Origin: Mesorhizobium sp. GbtcB19
GTDB taxonomy: Bacteria; Pseudomonadota; Alphaproteobacteria; Rhizobiales; Rhizobiaceae
NCBI RefSeq assembly: GCF_019091085.1
Contig: NZ_JAGXJY010000028.1
Location: forward strand, 1-55,407
DNA length: 55,407 bases
Direction of reading: 5' to 3'
Every line of letters starts with the position of its first letter. The stretch's first letter is position 1. Under the pieces are notes generated by a model. It worked only from the letters and a program-made list of their open reading frames with translations, did not search any database and was not told the origin of the DNA. This document shows positions 7,917-16,262 of the stretch, piece by piece. The translations under genes were made by a program, and so were the position numbers.

Positions 7917-9302
7917 TCACAGTCCCGGCGGCCTGACAAATCCATCGGTCAGCCGCGCCAGAGCCTTGGCGGCGGCGAGCAACTTCATGTCCGAATGGCG
8001 GCGGCCGACGAGCTGGGCGCCGATCGGCAAGCCTTCGCGATCGAGGCCGATCGGAATAACGACGGCCGGATGACCCGTCAGATTGAAGCGGCAGACGTGA
8101 CTGAGCGCGCTCCAATAGGACGTCTCGACACCATCGACCGGGATCGGCATTCCCATCTCCCGGTGGCGGAAGGCGGTGCACATCATCGCCGGACAGACGA
8201 GCACGTCCCAGTCGCCGAAGAAGCGCTCCCAGGCATAGATGAATTCGTCGCGCTGATTGAGCGCCTCAAGATAGGTCGACAGCGTGGGAGAGTTTTCCCG
8301 CGGCGGCTGGAAGGCCTGCGAATACCAGGTGATGAAATCCGAAAACAGCGCCCGCTCGGCGGCGAAGTCGTGCGACGGCAACGCGTGGCCTACCTGCGCG
8401 CCGCCGACGTCGATGGCGACGGCAAAACCGGCGATCGCGTCGGCGATGTCACGGGCGGTCGGCACGCCCGGAAATTCCGGCGCGAAGGCAACGCGCAGCC
8501 GGGACAGCTGCGGCTCCGGTTCTTCGGCGGTCGCAACCGGGGGCACGTCCGTGTCGAGCCCGTCGGCGCCGGCGATGACGCGATGAGCAAGGATGAGATC
8601 GTCGACGGAGCGGGCCAAAGGCCCGATGTCGAACAAAAGGCGGAAGCTGCGCGGCATGTCGGGCGGATCGGCATAGCTGCCGGTGATGGGCACCGAGGAT
8701 TGCGTCGGCTTGAAGCCATAGACGCCGCACAGATGCGCCGGCACGCGGATCGAGCCGCCGGCGTCGCTGCCGATATCCAGCGGCGCGAGCCCCGCGGCAA
8801 CCGCCGCGGCAGCGCCGCCGCTCGAGCCTCCCGGCGTGCGGGTAACGTCCCAGGGATTGTCGGTGCGGCCAAAGATCGGGTTGAAGGTCTGCAGGTCGCG
8901 CAGCCGCGGCGGCACATTGGTCTTGCCGATGATGATCGCGCCCGCCTTGCGCAGGCGCGCGGCAATCGTGCTGTCGGTTGTCGGGACGTGATCGGCCCAG
9001 TCCGTCAGTCCGATCGTAGTGCGCATGCCGGCCGTGGCATGACCGTCCTTCAGCGTGACCGGCACACCGTGCAACGGCCCGACCGCATCGCCGCGCGCAA
9101 TGGCTTCATCGGCCGCCCTGGCACCGTGGTGTGCGGCCTTTTCGTCGAGGGTGACGATGGCGTTGAGGAGCGGGTTGACGGCGGCGATCCGTTCCAACTG
9201 CGCCTCCATCGCTTCGGCCGCGCTGACCCGCCGCTCGCGGATCGCCGCCGCCAGTTGGGTCGCGGTGAGGAAGGTGGTGTCGGTGGCAAGTGTGGCGACC
9301 AT
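7917..9302 (-). CDS. Amidase signature family hydrolase
   Basis: The 461-residue enzyme hydrolyses a carboxamide by the Ser-cisSer-Lys mechanism. Lys85 (PVTLKDG), cis-Ser160 (TPGGSSGGAAAAVAAG) and nucleophile Ser184 (GSDAGGSIRVPA) are all present, so it should be active. Length and motif spacing fit the family. The sequence does not reveal whether the substrate is a small amide, a nitrile-derived amide or a nylon-type oligomer. There is no GatB neighbour, so it is unlikely to be GatA. The start is at MVATLATD, behind GGGAGG. The 22 codons upstream look non-coding. Confidence 0.9.
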   Translation of the reverse strand: MVATLATDTTFLTATQLAAAIRERRVSAAEAMEAQLERIAAVNPLLNAIVTLDEKAAHHGARAADEAIARGDAVGPLHGVPVTLKDGHATAGMRTTIGLTDWADHVPTTDSTIAARLRKAGAIIIGKTNVPPRLRDLQTFNPIFGRTDNPWDVTRTPGGSSGGAAAAVAAGLAPLDIGSDAGGSIRVPAHLCGVYGFKPTQSSVPITGSYADPPDMPRSFRLLFDIGPLARSVDDLILAHRVIAGADGLDTDVPPVATAEEPEPQLSRLRVAFAPEFPGVPTARDIADAIAGFAVAIDVGGAQVGHALPSHDFAAERALFSDFITWYSQAFQPPRENSPTLSTYLEALNQRDEFIYAWERFFGDWDVLVCPAMMCTAFRHREMGMPIPVDGVETSYWSALSHVCRFNLTGHPAVVIPIGLDREGLPIGAQLVGRRHSDMKLLAAAKALARLTDGFVRPPGL

Positions 9303-9402
9303 TGTGTTCCTCCCTGTTTGAGGGGAGCAAAGCGCTAGGGCAGCAAGGCAATAGGGATCGGCTGTCAACGGATTTTCCCTACTGCCCTACTCCCTTACTG
9401 CC

Positions 9403-9852
9403 CTACTGCCCGCCCATCTCCTTCTTGAAGGTTTCGAAATCGACCTGCATGCCGTTGAAGATGGTGCTCCAGTGGCGGGTGAGCGCCGCCATGGCGACGG
9501 CTTCCTGGATCTCCTCGTCGGTGGCGCCGGCGCGCTTGGCGTCCTGGGTGTCCGACCAGATGCAGTAGTTGCAGGGGATCTGCGCCGCGACCGCCAGCGA
9601 GATCAGCGACTTGACCTTCGGCGGCAGCGCTGTCTTGTCGCTGAGTTCGATGGCCTTGACCTCGGCCCAGGCGCCGGGCAGACCGGCTTTCGGGAACTGT
9701 TTCACGAAGCTCGGCACGCCGCCCATCGTCGACTGGATGTCCTTCAGCGTCGCATCGTAGTCGTCGGCGCGGGCGAGCAACGGGGTGGCGAGCAGGGCAA
9801 GCGAGCCGACAATGACGGCGCGGCCCAATCTGACTTCGAGAAAGGCAAACAT
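9403..9852 (-). CDS. Secreted AhpD-like (carboxymuconolactone decarboxylase family) protein
   Basis: The 149-residue protein starts with a hydrophobic leader ending in ARA (residues about 10-29, RAVIVGSLALLATPLLARA), so it is probably exported. The mature part is a CMD/AhpD-like fold with the redox CxxC at Cys94-Cys97 (IPCNYCIWSDTQDAKRAGATDEEI), followed by the usual EAV..AA..RHWST helix. AhpD relatives act in peroxide detoxification. The gene lies 109 bases downstream of an ECF sigma factor on the same strand, and CMD-fold genes are frequent partners and targets of ECF sigma factors with a C-terminal SnoaL-like extension. AGGAGG precedes the ATG. Confidence 0.85.
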   Translation of the reverse strand: MFAFLEVRLGRAVIVGSLALLATPLLARADDYDATLKDIQSTMGGVPSFVKQFPKAGLPGAWAEVKAIELSDKTALPPKVKSLISLAVAAQIPCNYCIWSDTQDAKRAGATDEEIQEAVAMAALTRHWSTIFNGMQVDFETFKKEMGGQ

Positions 9853-9961
9853 CGGGATTCCTCCTTGCTGTGGTTGACGCGCCGGCAACCGGACGCGTGA
9901 CCCAAAAAGGATGATGTGGCGCATCGAAAAGTTCGCCCCGCTGGCGAACTTCACGAAGATG

Positions 9962-10927
9962 TCATTCCTCGAGGCGCGGTGGCCGTTCGGAGGTGTGGAC
10001 GCGCATCACGCGCACCTGGCGCTCGCCATGGACCAGGACGACGGCGAAGCTCGGCGGGCAATGGAAAGGATTCTCGGGCGGATTGACGAAGTCCGCCTCG
10101 AGCACGGTGACATTGGCACTGGCCAGCGCCCGCACCGGCTCATGGCGAACGCCTGCGCCGACATCCTCGTCGATGGCCTCGCCGAAGAGATGCCGCCCGA
10201 TGCCGCGCGGCCCACCCGCGAAGGCGATGTCGAGGTCCTTGGCATAGTGCGCAAGCACACGCTCCTTACCGCCATGCTGCAGCGAGCGGTATTCCTCGGT
10301 GTAAAAAGCCAGGCGCTCCGCCACGAGCTTCTGATGTTCCCTGTCGGGCAGGCCGGCCGATGCCAGCAGCAACTCCGAAAGCCTGATCTTTGCGTCCGAA
10401 AGGCGGCTTCGCACGGTGCCCACCGGCACGCCTAGAATGGCGGCGATCTGCTCATAGCCCGGCGAGCTGCCGAAATAGCGGAGCATCACCGTGGCGCGTT
10501 GCATTTCCGGCAGATGCGCCAGCGCCGCCCACACCCAGTCGCGCAGGTCGCGGCTTTCGATGCGGCTCTCAATGCGTTCCTCGTCGGCGAGCTCGCGGAA
10601 GGCGCGTTCGGTTTCGGCTGGCCCGGCGCAGGGTCGGCGCCGGCGCAGAGCCATCAGGCAGTGATTTCTCAAGATCGAATGCAGCCAGCCGCCGACGGCG
10701 GCGGGATCGCGCAGGCCGTCCAATCGCGCAAGCGCGGTAAGGAACGTGTCGTGGACCGCGTCCTCGGCATCGCCGGTGTAACCCAGCATCGACAGGGCGA
10801 TGGCGTGGAGTTGCGGGCGATAGCGTTCGAACAACAGGCCGAAACCATGCGGCTCGCCAAAGCGCGCCGCCATCACCAGAGCCGCGTCGGGCTGGCCTCG
10901 ACCGTGATCAAAACCGACTTGTCCCAT
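9962..10927 (-). CDS. ECF-type RNA polymerase sigma factor with SnoaL-like C-terminal extension
   Basis: This protein of about 321 residues has sigma region 2 at about 30-97 (LFERYRPQLHAIALSMLGYTGDAEDAVHDTFL, WLHSILRNHC) and region 4 at about 130-185 (LAHLPEMQRATVMLRYFGSSPGYEQIAAILGVPVGTVRSRL). About 125 extra residues (LVAERLAFYTEEYRSLQHGGKERVLAHYAKDLDI...) look like an NTF2/SnoaL-type domain. Sigma factors with this build usually lack a classical anti-sigma factor, and the extension tunes activity. The start at MGQVGFD follows AGGGGATAAGG. An ATG at 10951 would add eight residues. The AhpD-like gene downstream is the likely target or partner. Confidence 0.85.
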   Translation of the reverse strand: MGQVGFDHGRGQPDAALVMAARFGEPHGFGLLFERYRPQLHAIALSMLGYTGDAEDAVHDTFLTALARLDGLRDPAAVGGWLHSILRNHCLMALRRRRPCAGPAETERAFRELADEERIESRIESRDLRDWVWAALAHLPEMQRATVMLRYFGSSPGYEQIAAILGVPVGTVRSRLSDAKIRLSELLLASAGLPDREHQKLVAERLAFYTEEYRSLQHGGKERVLAHYAKDLDIAFAGGPRGIGRHLFGEAIDEDVGAGVRHEPVRALASANVTVLEADFVNPPENPFHCPPSFAVVLVHGERQVRVMRVHTSERPPRLEE

Positions 10928-11023
10928 AGCCTTATCCCCTGCCCTGATCATACCAAAAAGGACAGGATGCGGTGAGAGACCGGAAAGTTCGGATGCCTGC
11001 GTCCATCGACTTCGAGCCCGTCT

Positions 11024-11124
11024 AGTGCGTTTCACCGTTTCACGGAAACGGCGAAACGCCCTATCTCCTTGTTTTTACGCAATTCCGGACGGAAAACCGA
11101 TCACACTTTTCCTGGAATTGCTCT
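11024..11124. repeat. Double-hairpin repeat, family C (copy 1)
   Basis: This is a 100-bp element with two hairpins: CCGTTTC/GGAAACGG at the left, and GCAATTCC...GGAATTGC at the right enclosing GGACGGAAAACCG. Similar copies lie at 32788-32886 and, inside a coding sequence, at 47640-47739. It separates the sigma factor from the sulfotransferase. The sulfotransferase stop codon falls on its right edge. Confidence 0.88.
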
Positions 11125-11725
11125 AGTTCAACGACAGCGCCGTCCGAAACTCCCGCGTCGAGTTGCGGCTGGGATAGGGCTCGTCCGGCACGGGGACGCC
11201 GAGATGGGCGCAAAGCGGTGCCCAGCCGTCGCCGAGCTTGTGCACCAGCAAGCGCGGCGCCGGCACGGTGTTCAGCACCGTCTCGACATTGTCCCGGTAG
11301 ACGGCGATCGCGTGGCTGCGGTCCTGCGGGCGGCCGCCGAAGACCTGTTTCGCCACGAGCGCGATGCCGAGCGATTCCTGATCCGTGCTGCCGGCGATGG
11401 CCGGCAGCAGGGTCTTTTCAAAGCTCTCCCACCAGCTTTCGGGCGAGCGCCAGGTGAGGATGACGCGTGCCTGCGGATAGGCTTCGATCAGCTCGCGCCA
11501 ATAGTGCGCCGAGGGCCAGTCGACGCAGGATTTGTATCCCGCGAAGAGCTGATCCCAGTCGGGCGCATCACCGCTGGCCAGCGCCCGCCACAGCCGCTTC
11601 TGCCTGGCGTGCGCCGTCACTTCCGACATGTGGTGGCAAGGACCGAAGCCGAGCATGGTCAGCGCCTCGCGCATCGAATCCGTGCCGGTCCGGCCGAAGC
11701 CGGTTCCAATCACCATCAGCGACAT
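11123..11725 (-). CDS. Sulfotransferase-family protein
   Basis: The 200-residue protein has the 5'-phosphosulfate-binding opening of sulfotransferases (VIGTGFGRTGTDSMREALTMLGF). The later 3'-phosphate loop region is YPQARVILTWRSPESWWESFEKTLLPAI. Proteins of this compact group (about 200-230 residues) are annotated as PAPS-dependent sulfotransferases, and the acceptor is unknown. The start at MSLMVIG follows GGAGGAGGGG, and a TTG 15 bases upstream is rejected because it overlaps that site. The VOC gene at 11766 lies just upstream in the same orientation, so the two may be co-transcribed. Confidence 0.85.
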   Translation of the reverse strand: MSLMVIGTGFGRTGTDSMREALTMLGFGPCHHMSEVTAHARQKRLWRALASGDAPDWDQLFAGYKSCVDWPSAHYWRELIEAYPQARVILTWRSPESWWESFEKTLLPAIAGSTDQESLGIALVAKQVFGGRPQDRSHAIAVYRDNVETVLNTVPAPRLLVHKLGDGWAPLCAHLGVPVPDEPYPSRNSTREFRTALSLN

Positions 11726-11765
11726 TTTCCCCTCCTCCAATTCTCCCGTCTTGAAGCGGTCGCGG

Positions 11766-12692
11766 TCAATCGCCCTGGACCACGAGCCGCAAGCGGTTGC
11801 CCTCTGGATCGGCGGTCGAGATCACCCCGCCGTCCCTTTTCGCTGGTATGTCTGCCGCTTCGAGCCTGCGCTCCGCGGCGGCAAGTTCCCCCTCCGAAGC
11901 AAGCTCGATGGTGAAATGGTCGAGGCCGGCGGCACCCGGCGGCGGCTCGCGCAGTTCGTCGCGCGCCCAGATGTTGAAGGCCACCATATGCGGGCGGCGC
12001 TCGGTGCCGCAGTCGAACATGCCGAAAGTTCGGGACTGGATATGCGGCCGGAAGCCAAGCGCGCCCAGATAGAATTTCATCAGCATCTCGGGCGCGCGGG
12101 CGCGCAAATGGATGTGGCCGATGAAGGCATCCTCAGCCACCCTCGGCTCGACATGGCCGGAATTGCCGAGGTCCCGCAACAGGCCCGGGACGTCCAGCGA
12201 CTCGAGCCCCGAATGCGCGCTGCCGTCGGTGGCGATCAGCGCCACGCGGCCGTTGGGCGACACTTCGCGGCGCAGCAAGCGCTCCGGCGTGTCGAAGCAG
12301 ACCTCGATGCCGTTGCCGGAGGGATCGGAGACGTAGAGCGATTCCGAAACCAGGTGATCCTGGGCGCTGTATCGCAAGCCCGATGCCTTGAGCCGGGCGG
12401 CGGCGTGCGCGAGATCGCGGCGGCTGGTGACATGGATGGCGACGTGGAACAGATCGCGCGACTTCTGCGGCAGCGGCACCTCGGCGCCGGCGTGAAGCGC
12501 GATCAGCGTCCGGCCGCCGGCGCCAAGCTCCGCCAGGGCAGCGTCCTCGCCAAGCAGCGCCAACCCAAGCGTGTCGCGCCACACGCTCAAGGCCGCCGGC
12601 ACGTCGGTCACCCTGAGATGGACCGGCCCGAGACGGGTCACCGGAGACAGCAATTCGTCCATCGTCGTCTGTCCGATTGCAGCCGGCGACAT
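11766..12692 (-). CDS. Two-domain VOC protein (catechol 2,3-dioxygenase-like)
   Basis: The 308-residue protein contains two VOC units. The N-terminal unit begins LGPVHLRVTDVPAALSVWRDTLGLALLG and ends SLYVSDPSGNGIEVCFD. The C-terminal unit begins FIGHIHLRARAPEMLMKFYLGALGFRP, continues LDHFTIEL, and ends ISTADPEGNRLRLVVQGD. Size and layout match extradiol dioxygenase relatives such as CatE. In the last strand the usual metal-ligand Glu (x-x-I/V-E-L) is replaced (NRLRLV), so catalytic activity is uncertain. The ATG at 12692 is the longest start, and MDELLSP at 12662 is an alternative. Neither has a strong ribosome binding site. Confidence 0.82.
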   Translation of the reverse strand: MSPAAIGQTTMDELLSPVTRLGPVHLRVTDVPAALSVWRDTLGLALLGEDAALAELGAGGRTLIALHAGAEVPLPQKSRDLFHVAIHVTSRRDLAHAAARLKASGLRYSAQDHLVSESLYVSDPSGNGIEVCFDTPERLLRREVSPNGRVALIATDGSAHSGLESLDVPGLLRDLGNSGHVEPRVAEDAFIGHIHLRARAPEMLMKFYLGALGFRPHIQSRTFGMFDCGTERRPHMVAFNIWARDELREPPPGAAGLDHFTIELASEGELAAAERRLEAADIPAKRDGGVISTADPEGNRLRLVVQGD

Positions 12693-12809
12693 ATTAGCTG
12701 TGAATGATATTCCTGTCGCGCTCCAAGTTCGGGTTGACCCCTCCCCGGCGGGCGGCGACTATTGCGACGGCCGGTTTTTCTGGAATTGGCTCAGGCAGGA
12801 GGAATTCGC

Positions 12810-13109
12810 ATGGACGAGACCGAACAGTGGCGCAACATGGCGAGCGCGCCACGGGACGGCAGCCGCATCCTGGTGACGGTGCGCTCCTCCGAGCAGGGGC
12901 CGGCCGAGGTCGACATGGCCTACTGGTCGCGCGCCGACCAGTTCGGCGCGGAAGGCTGGCGGGCTTCTGACTCCTCACCCGGCCGCGTCGTCGAATATGC
13001 CGAGCCGGAGTTGAGGTGCTGGATGCCGCTGCCGACGGCGGGGCGCGGCTCGATGCCGAGCCCGTGGGAGGGCGAGGACGTGCCGCTGGTGGATGGCGAG
13101 GGGATTTAG
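12810..13109 (+). CDS. Small conserved-looking hypothetical protein
   Basis: This 99-residue acidic soluble protein is rich in aromatic residues (MDETEQWRNMASAPRDGSRILVTVRSSEQG...; AYWSRADQFGAEGWRASD; LRCWMPLP). The N-terminal half, with its W-x-x-M-x-x-A-P-x-D-G pattern, resembles short phage and rhizobial proteins of unknown function that begin with 'WR.M.SAP.DG..IL'. The start is well supported by AGGAGG six bases before the ATG. It is followed directly by an intergenic repeat. Confidence 0.75.
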   Translation: MDETEQWRNMASAPRDGSRILVTVRSSEQGPAEVDMAYWSRADQFGAEGWRASDSSPGRVVEYAEPELRCWMPLPTAGRGSMPSPWEGEDVPLVDGEGI

Positions 13110-13120
13110 GAGGCCTTTTC

Positions 13121-13263
13121 CTTCTCCCCTTGTGGGAGAAGGTGGATCGGCGCGCAGCGCCGAGACGGTTGAGGGGTGTTCCAGCGGAGTGAAACGCTGG
13201 CATTCCCTGGACCACCCCTCATCCGTCGCCTTCGGCGACACCTTCTCCCACAAGGGGAGAAGG
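13121..13263. repeat. Composite inverted repeat, family D
   Basis: Outer arms CTTCTCCCCTTGTGGGAGAAGG and CCTTCTCCCACAAGGGGAGAAGG face each other across 143 bp. Each is followed inward by its own hairpin (GGCGCGCAGCGCC, GTCGCCTTCGGCGAC) and by TGAGGGGTG or CACCCCTCA. It lies between two convergent genes (12810 and 13284) and could act as a bidirectional terminator, which is inference. Confidence 0.85.
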
Positions 13264-13283
13264 GAAGAACGCCGACGCCGCGC

Positions 13284-14246
13284 TCAATTCTTATGCAAAT
13301 ACTCCGCCGCGTTCTGCGGCGTCACTAGCTCGAAGGGCACGTAGACCACGCGGTCCACCTTCTCGCCCTTGGCTAAGGCAAGTGCTGCATCCACCCCGCC
13401 GCCGCCCTGGCCCTTGGCGTTCTGGAACACCGTCACCGAGAGCTCGCCGGCCTGCATCGCCTGCAGGCCGTCCTGCGTGGCGTCGATGCCGCCGACCACG
13501 ACGTTTTTGAGGTCGACGCCGTTGGCCTTGAGCGACAGGATGGCGCCGATGGCGGATTCGTCGTTGTTGGCGATGACGGCGTCCGGCGCCGGGCCGGCGG
13601 TCAGCCAGTTGGTCATCAGGTTCTGCGCATTGTCGCGCGACCATTCCGACGACTGCTTGTCGGTGACCTTGATGAAATTGCACATGTCGGTCGAAAAGAT
13701 CTGCTCGACATCCTTGGTGCGCTGGAGCGCCGCCTGGTGCACCAGGCTGCCCATGACGATATAGGCGCTGGCGCCGGCCGACTTGCCCTTGGCGCGCAGC
13801 ATTTTGCAGACCTCGAAGGCTTCCAGCGTGCCGGACTCGGTTTCGTTGGAGCCGACATAGACCTGTTTTTCCGGCAGGCTCTTCATGTCCGATGGCTCGA
13901 GGTTGACGAAGACCAGCGGGATGCCTGCCTTGGCTGCTTCCTCGCTGAGCGTCGTCGAAGCATTGGTGTCGACCAGCGTGACGATAATGGCGTCGACACC
14001 AGAGGCGATGAAGTTCTTCACCTGGTCGAGCTGCTTGGCAACGTCGTTATGCGCGTCCTCGACCTGGATGTCGGCGCCCTTCTCCTTGGCTCGGTCCTGC
14101 ATGCCATGCATCAGCAGCGTCTGGAAATTGTTGTCGAAGTCGACGATCGAGACGCCGAGCTTGGCGGCGAAGGCGCTGGTTGAGACAGTCGCGAACGCGG
14201 TTGTCATAAGCGTGGCCAAAGCCGTCGAGATCAAAAATTTCTTCAC
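13284..14246 (-). CDS. Periplasmic sugar-binding protein of an ABC importer
   Basis: The 320-residue protein has a Sec signal peptide (KKFLISTALATLMTTAFATVSTSAFAA) and a type I periplasmic binding fold close to ribose/inositol/rhizopine-binding proteins. Visible core segments are LGVSIVDFDNNFQTLLMHGMQDRA, VDAIIVTLVDTNASTTLSEEAAKAGIPLVFVN, PDAVIANNDESAIGAILSLKANG and VVVGGIDATQDGLQAM. Residues such as the NDESAIG and GGIDAT loops line the sugar site in this family. No ATPase or permease gene is adjacent, so it is a solitary binding protein. It is downstream of the PanB-like/hydroxylase pair, which may share regulation by the LacI protein at 16263. Confidence 0.88.
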   Translation of the reverse strand: MKKFLISTALATLMTTAFATVSTSAFAAKLGVSIVDFDNNFQTLLMHGMQDRAKEKGADIQVEDAHNDVAKQLDQVKNFIASGVDAIIVTLVDTNASTTLSEEAAKAGIPLVFVNLEPSDMKSLPEKQVYVGSNETESGTLEAFEVCKMLRAKGKSAGASAYIVMGSLVHQAALQRTKDVEQIFSTDMCNFIKVTDKQSSEWSRDNAQNLMTNWLTAGPAPDAVIANNDESAIGAILSLKANGVDLKNVVVGGIDATQDGLQAMQAGELSVTVFQNAKGQGGGGVDAALALAKGEKVDRVVYVPFELVTPQNAAEYLHKN

Positions 14247-14310
14247 GAGGTTCCTCCCTTTGCGGATGGGTGCCGGTTCACCCCGCTTTGTCTCCGGCCC
14301 TTTCGGGATT

Positions 14311-14362
14311 CAGGCGGATGGCCAAGGGCCATCTCGCAGGCGGATGGCCGAAGGCCATCTCG
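14311..14362. repeat. Two tandem copies of a 26-bp unit
   Basis: Two adjacent 26-bp units (14311-14336 and 14337-14362) differ at two positions. Each contains the hairpin GATGGCC(A/G)A(A/G)GGCCATC, and a third partial start CAGGC follows. They lie between the binding-protein start and the hydroxylase stop on the minus strand and may form stacked hairpins in the transcript. Confidence 0.8.
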
Positions 14363-14377
14363 CAGGCATCTCACTTG

Positions 14378-15388
14378 TCACTTCGCGGCGGCGGCGTTGG
14401 CGCGCGCCTTCTTCTTTTCGTAGCGGGCATCCATACGCGCCGCGGCTTCCTTGCTGCCGTCGTGGAAGGTGCCGAACCAGCTGTCGAACGGGATGAGGCC
14501 GTCGCCGTAATTCACCTCGAAATGCTTGTGGTGGAGGTAGTGGATATAGGCGTGGCTATCGACGCTCCTGTCCTCGGTCAGCTCGACCTTGTCGAAGCCG
14601 ACATGGCCGGGAATGGCGCCGAAGCCGGCATAATGGAGCTGGTAGAGCGCCAGCAGCGGGTTCGACGGGATGATCAGGTGCCAGAAGGCGACGCCGAGGT
14701 AGCCGAGCTGCTCGACGGGGTGCATCGACAGCGACGACCAGGGCGACGGGTTGACCGAATTGTGGTGCACCGAATGCACCCATCTGTAGAGCGGCCCCCA
14801 ATGGATGGCGCGGTGCAGCAGGAAGAAATGCGTCTCGTGGATGACCGGCACCACCAGCGCCAGCAGGAAGAGATAGACGGGATGCTCGGCGACGGTCAGC
14901 CAAGGAACATAGCCATTGGCGTAGGCGTAGAGGATCGCCACCTCGATCGCCGTCCAGATCGGCATGCCGGTGCCGAAGGTGCGCAGCATGTTGTCGATGT
15001 TCTGGTTCTCGAAGAAGAAGGCCTTGTTCTTCTGCTCCGAGGGCCATTTGCCGTTGTATTTGAAGCGGTTGCCCTGGGCCTTCAAAATGTAGAGTCGAAG
15101 CTCGAAGGCGCCGAAGAAGACCAGCAGCGCCGCGCAGTTGACGAGAAACAGCCGCAGGATCCAGCCGACGGAGAGCGTCTTCATCGTCTCGACGTCGGGC
15201 AGCACGTAGCGCCACCAGACGACGGCCGTGAGCGCGAAGAGCAGATTATAGGGCAGGAAGTAATGCGGCAGCCATTTCAAAACCGCCAGCGGGCGTGGCG
15301 GGAAGATGAAGAGCGGCGCGGTGCCGGCCGGTTCGTTCGGGACCCAGTCGCCCCGCTTGTTGCGCGTGCCGAATTGCAAATCGTCCAT
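14378..15388 (-). CDS. Fatty-acid hydroxylase / sterol-desaturase superfamily membrane enzyme
   Basis: The 336-residue protein has four to five hydrophobic helices and the eight-histidine di-iron motifs of the superfamily: HETHFFLLHRAIHW, HSVHHNSVNPSPWSS, and HYLHHKHFEVNYG near the C-terminus. Such enzymes hydroxylate or desaturate lipid chains at the membrane. The start at MDDLQFG lies only eight bases after the stop of the PanB-like gene, so the two are probably translationally coupled. The lysine/alanine-rich tail (EKKKARANAAAAK) is cytosolic by the inside-positive rule. The actual lipid substrate is unknown. Confidence 0.88.
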   Translation of the reverse strand: MDDLQFGTRNKRGDWVPNEPAGTAPLFIFPPRPLAVLKWLPHYFLPYNLLFALTAVVWWRYVLPDVETMKTLSVGWILRLFLVNCAALLVFFGAFELRLYILKAQGNRFKYNGKWPSEQKNKAFFFENQNIDNMLRTFGTGMPIWTAIEVAILYAYANGYVPWLTVAEHPVYLFLLALVVPVIHETHFFLLHRAIHWGPLYRWVHSVHHNSVNPSPWSSLSMHPVEQLGYLGVAFWHLIIPSNPLLALYQLHYAGFGAIPGHVGFDKVELTEDRSVDSHAYIHYLHHKHFEVNYGDGLIPFDSWFGTFHDGSKEAAARMDARYEKKKARANAAAAK

Positions 15389-15396
15389 GGCTATTC

Positions 15397-16188
15397 TCAC
15401 AAAGACTGAGAGAGGGTGAGGAAGCGGTCGTAGGCGGCATCGTCCATGTCGACCTGGTGTTTCGCTTCCGGATAGATTGCGCCGGCGACGTCGCGGCCGA
15501 AGGCGCGAAAGGCGGCGATGCGCTTTTCCTGCAGCTCGGCCTCCAGCGTGACGAAGTCGGCATAGCGCTTGGCGTGGCGCGGATAGTGGCCGGCATGGGT
15601 TCCCAGCACATCGCAGGAGAAGAGATACTGCGTGTCGCAGGCCGTGCCGCAGCCCATGCCCATGGTGATCAGCGGGGTCGAGCGGGTGATATGGTCGGCG
15701 AGGCGCACCGGCACCACTTCCACCTCGATGCAGGCGGCGCCCGCATTCTCGAGGTCCTTGGCATCGCGCAGCACCTTGAGCGCCTCCTCGGCGGTGCGGC
15801 CGATTGCGCGGAAGTTCGTCCAGGTGGCGCGGTTGGGCACCAGGCCGACATGGCCGGTGACGGGAATGCCCTCGGCGGCCATGGCCTCGATGAAACGCGG
15901 CGAGTGCGATGAATAGACCGCGTCGGCGCCGCGCTTCATCATGGCGAAGCCAAGCCGCACCGCCTCCTCGGGCGAAGCGACCGCGCCATGCGGCATGCCG
16001 ACGGAGAGGAATGCGTGGGGTGCCGCCTGGCGGATCGGTTCCAGATTGTGATCGGGTTCGCAGGACAGGATGACGATGTCGCAGGCGACCGCGGCGGCGG
16101 CCTCGGCCGGCGTATCGACATGCAATTGCAGCCACTTCTTGCTGCCCTTGGCGCTTTGCAGGTCGTAGGCCGTCAGCCGTCTCGCCAC
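15397..16188 (-). CDS. PanB-like ketopantoate hydroxymethyltransferase-family protein
   Basis: The 263-residue protein resembles 3-methyl-2-oxobutanoate hydroxymethyltransferase in several stretches (MPHGAVASPEEAVRLGFAMMKRGADAVY, IPVTGHVGLVPNR, AGAACIEVEVVPVRLADHI, LITMGMGCGTACDTQYLFSCDVLG). It lacks parts of the canonical PanB N-terminus, and there is no panC nearby. It may use a different oxoacid or aldehyde, and its coupling to a lipid hydroxylase argues for a role outside pantothenate synthesis (inference). The GTG start (VARRLTAYDL) is chosen because GGGAGG lies eight bases upstream, and the ATG-like start at 16221 lacks one. Confidence 0.75.
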   Translation of the reverse strand: MARRLTAYDLQSAKGSKKWLQLHVDTPAEAAAAVACDIVILSCEPDHNLEPIRQAAPHAFLSVGMPHGAVASPEEAVRLGFAMMKRGADAVYSSHSPRFIEAMAAEGIPVTGHVGLVPNRATWTNFRAIGRTAEEALKVLRDAKDLENAGAACIEVEVVPVRLADHITRSTPLITMGMGCGTACDTQYLFSCDVLGTHAGHYPRHAKRYADFVTLEAELQEKRIAAFRAFGRDVAGAIYPEAKHQVDMDDAAYDRFLTLSQSL

Positions 16189-16262
16189 CGATGATCCTCC
16201 CGTTTCGCGAGGGGATAACACCGCGCCATGGCGGACGCCGCTTGTTCCTTGATCAAATCAGA

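Noticed and set aside
14378..16135. A single 585-codon minus-strand frame that would fuse the PanB region to the hydroxylase
   Set aside because: The first 250 codons are an out-of-frame reading of the PanB-like gene. The hydroxylase has its own ATG at 15388 right after the PanB-like stop.
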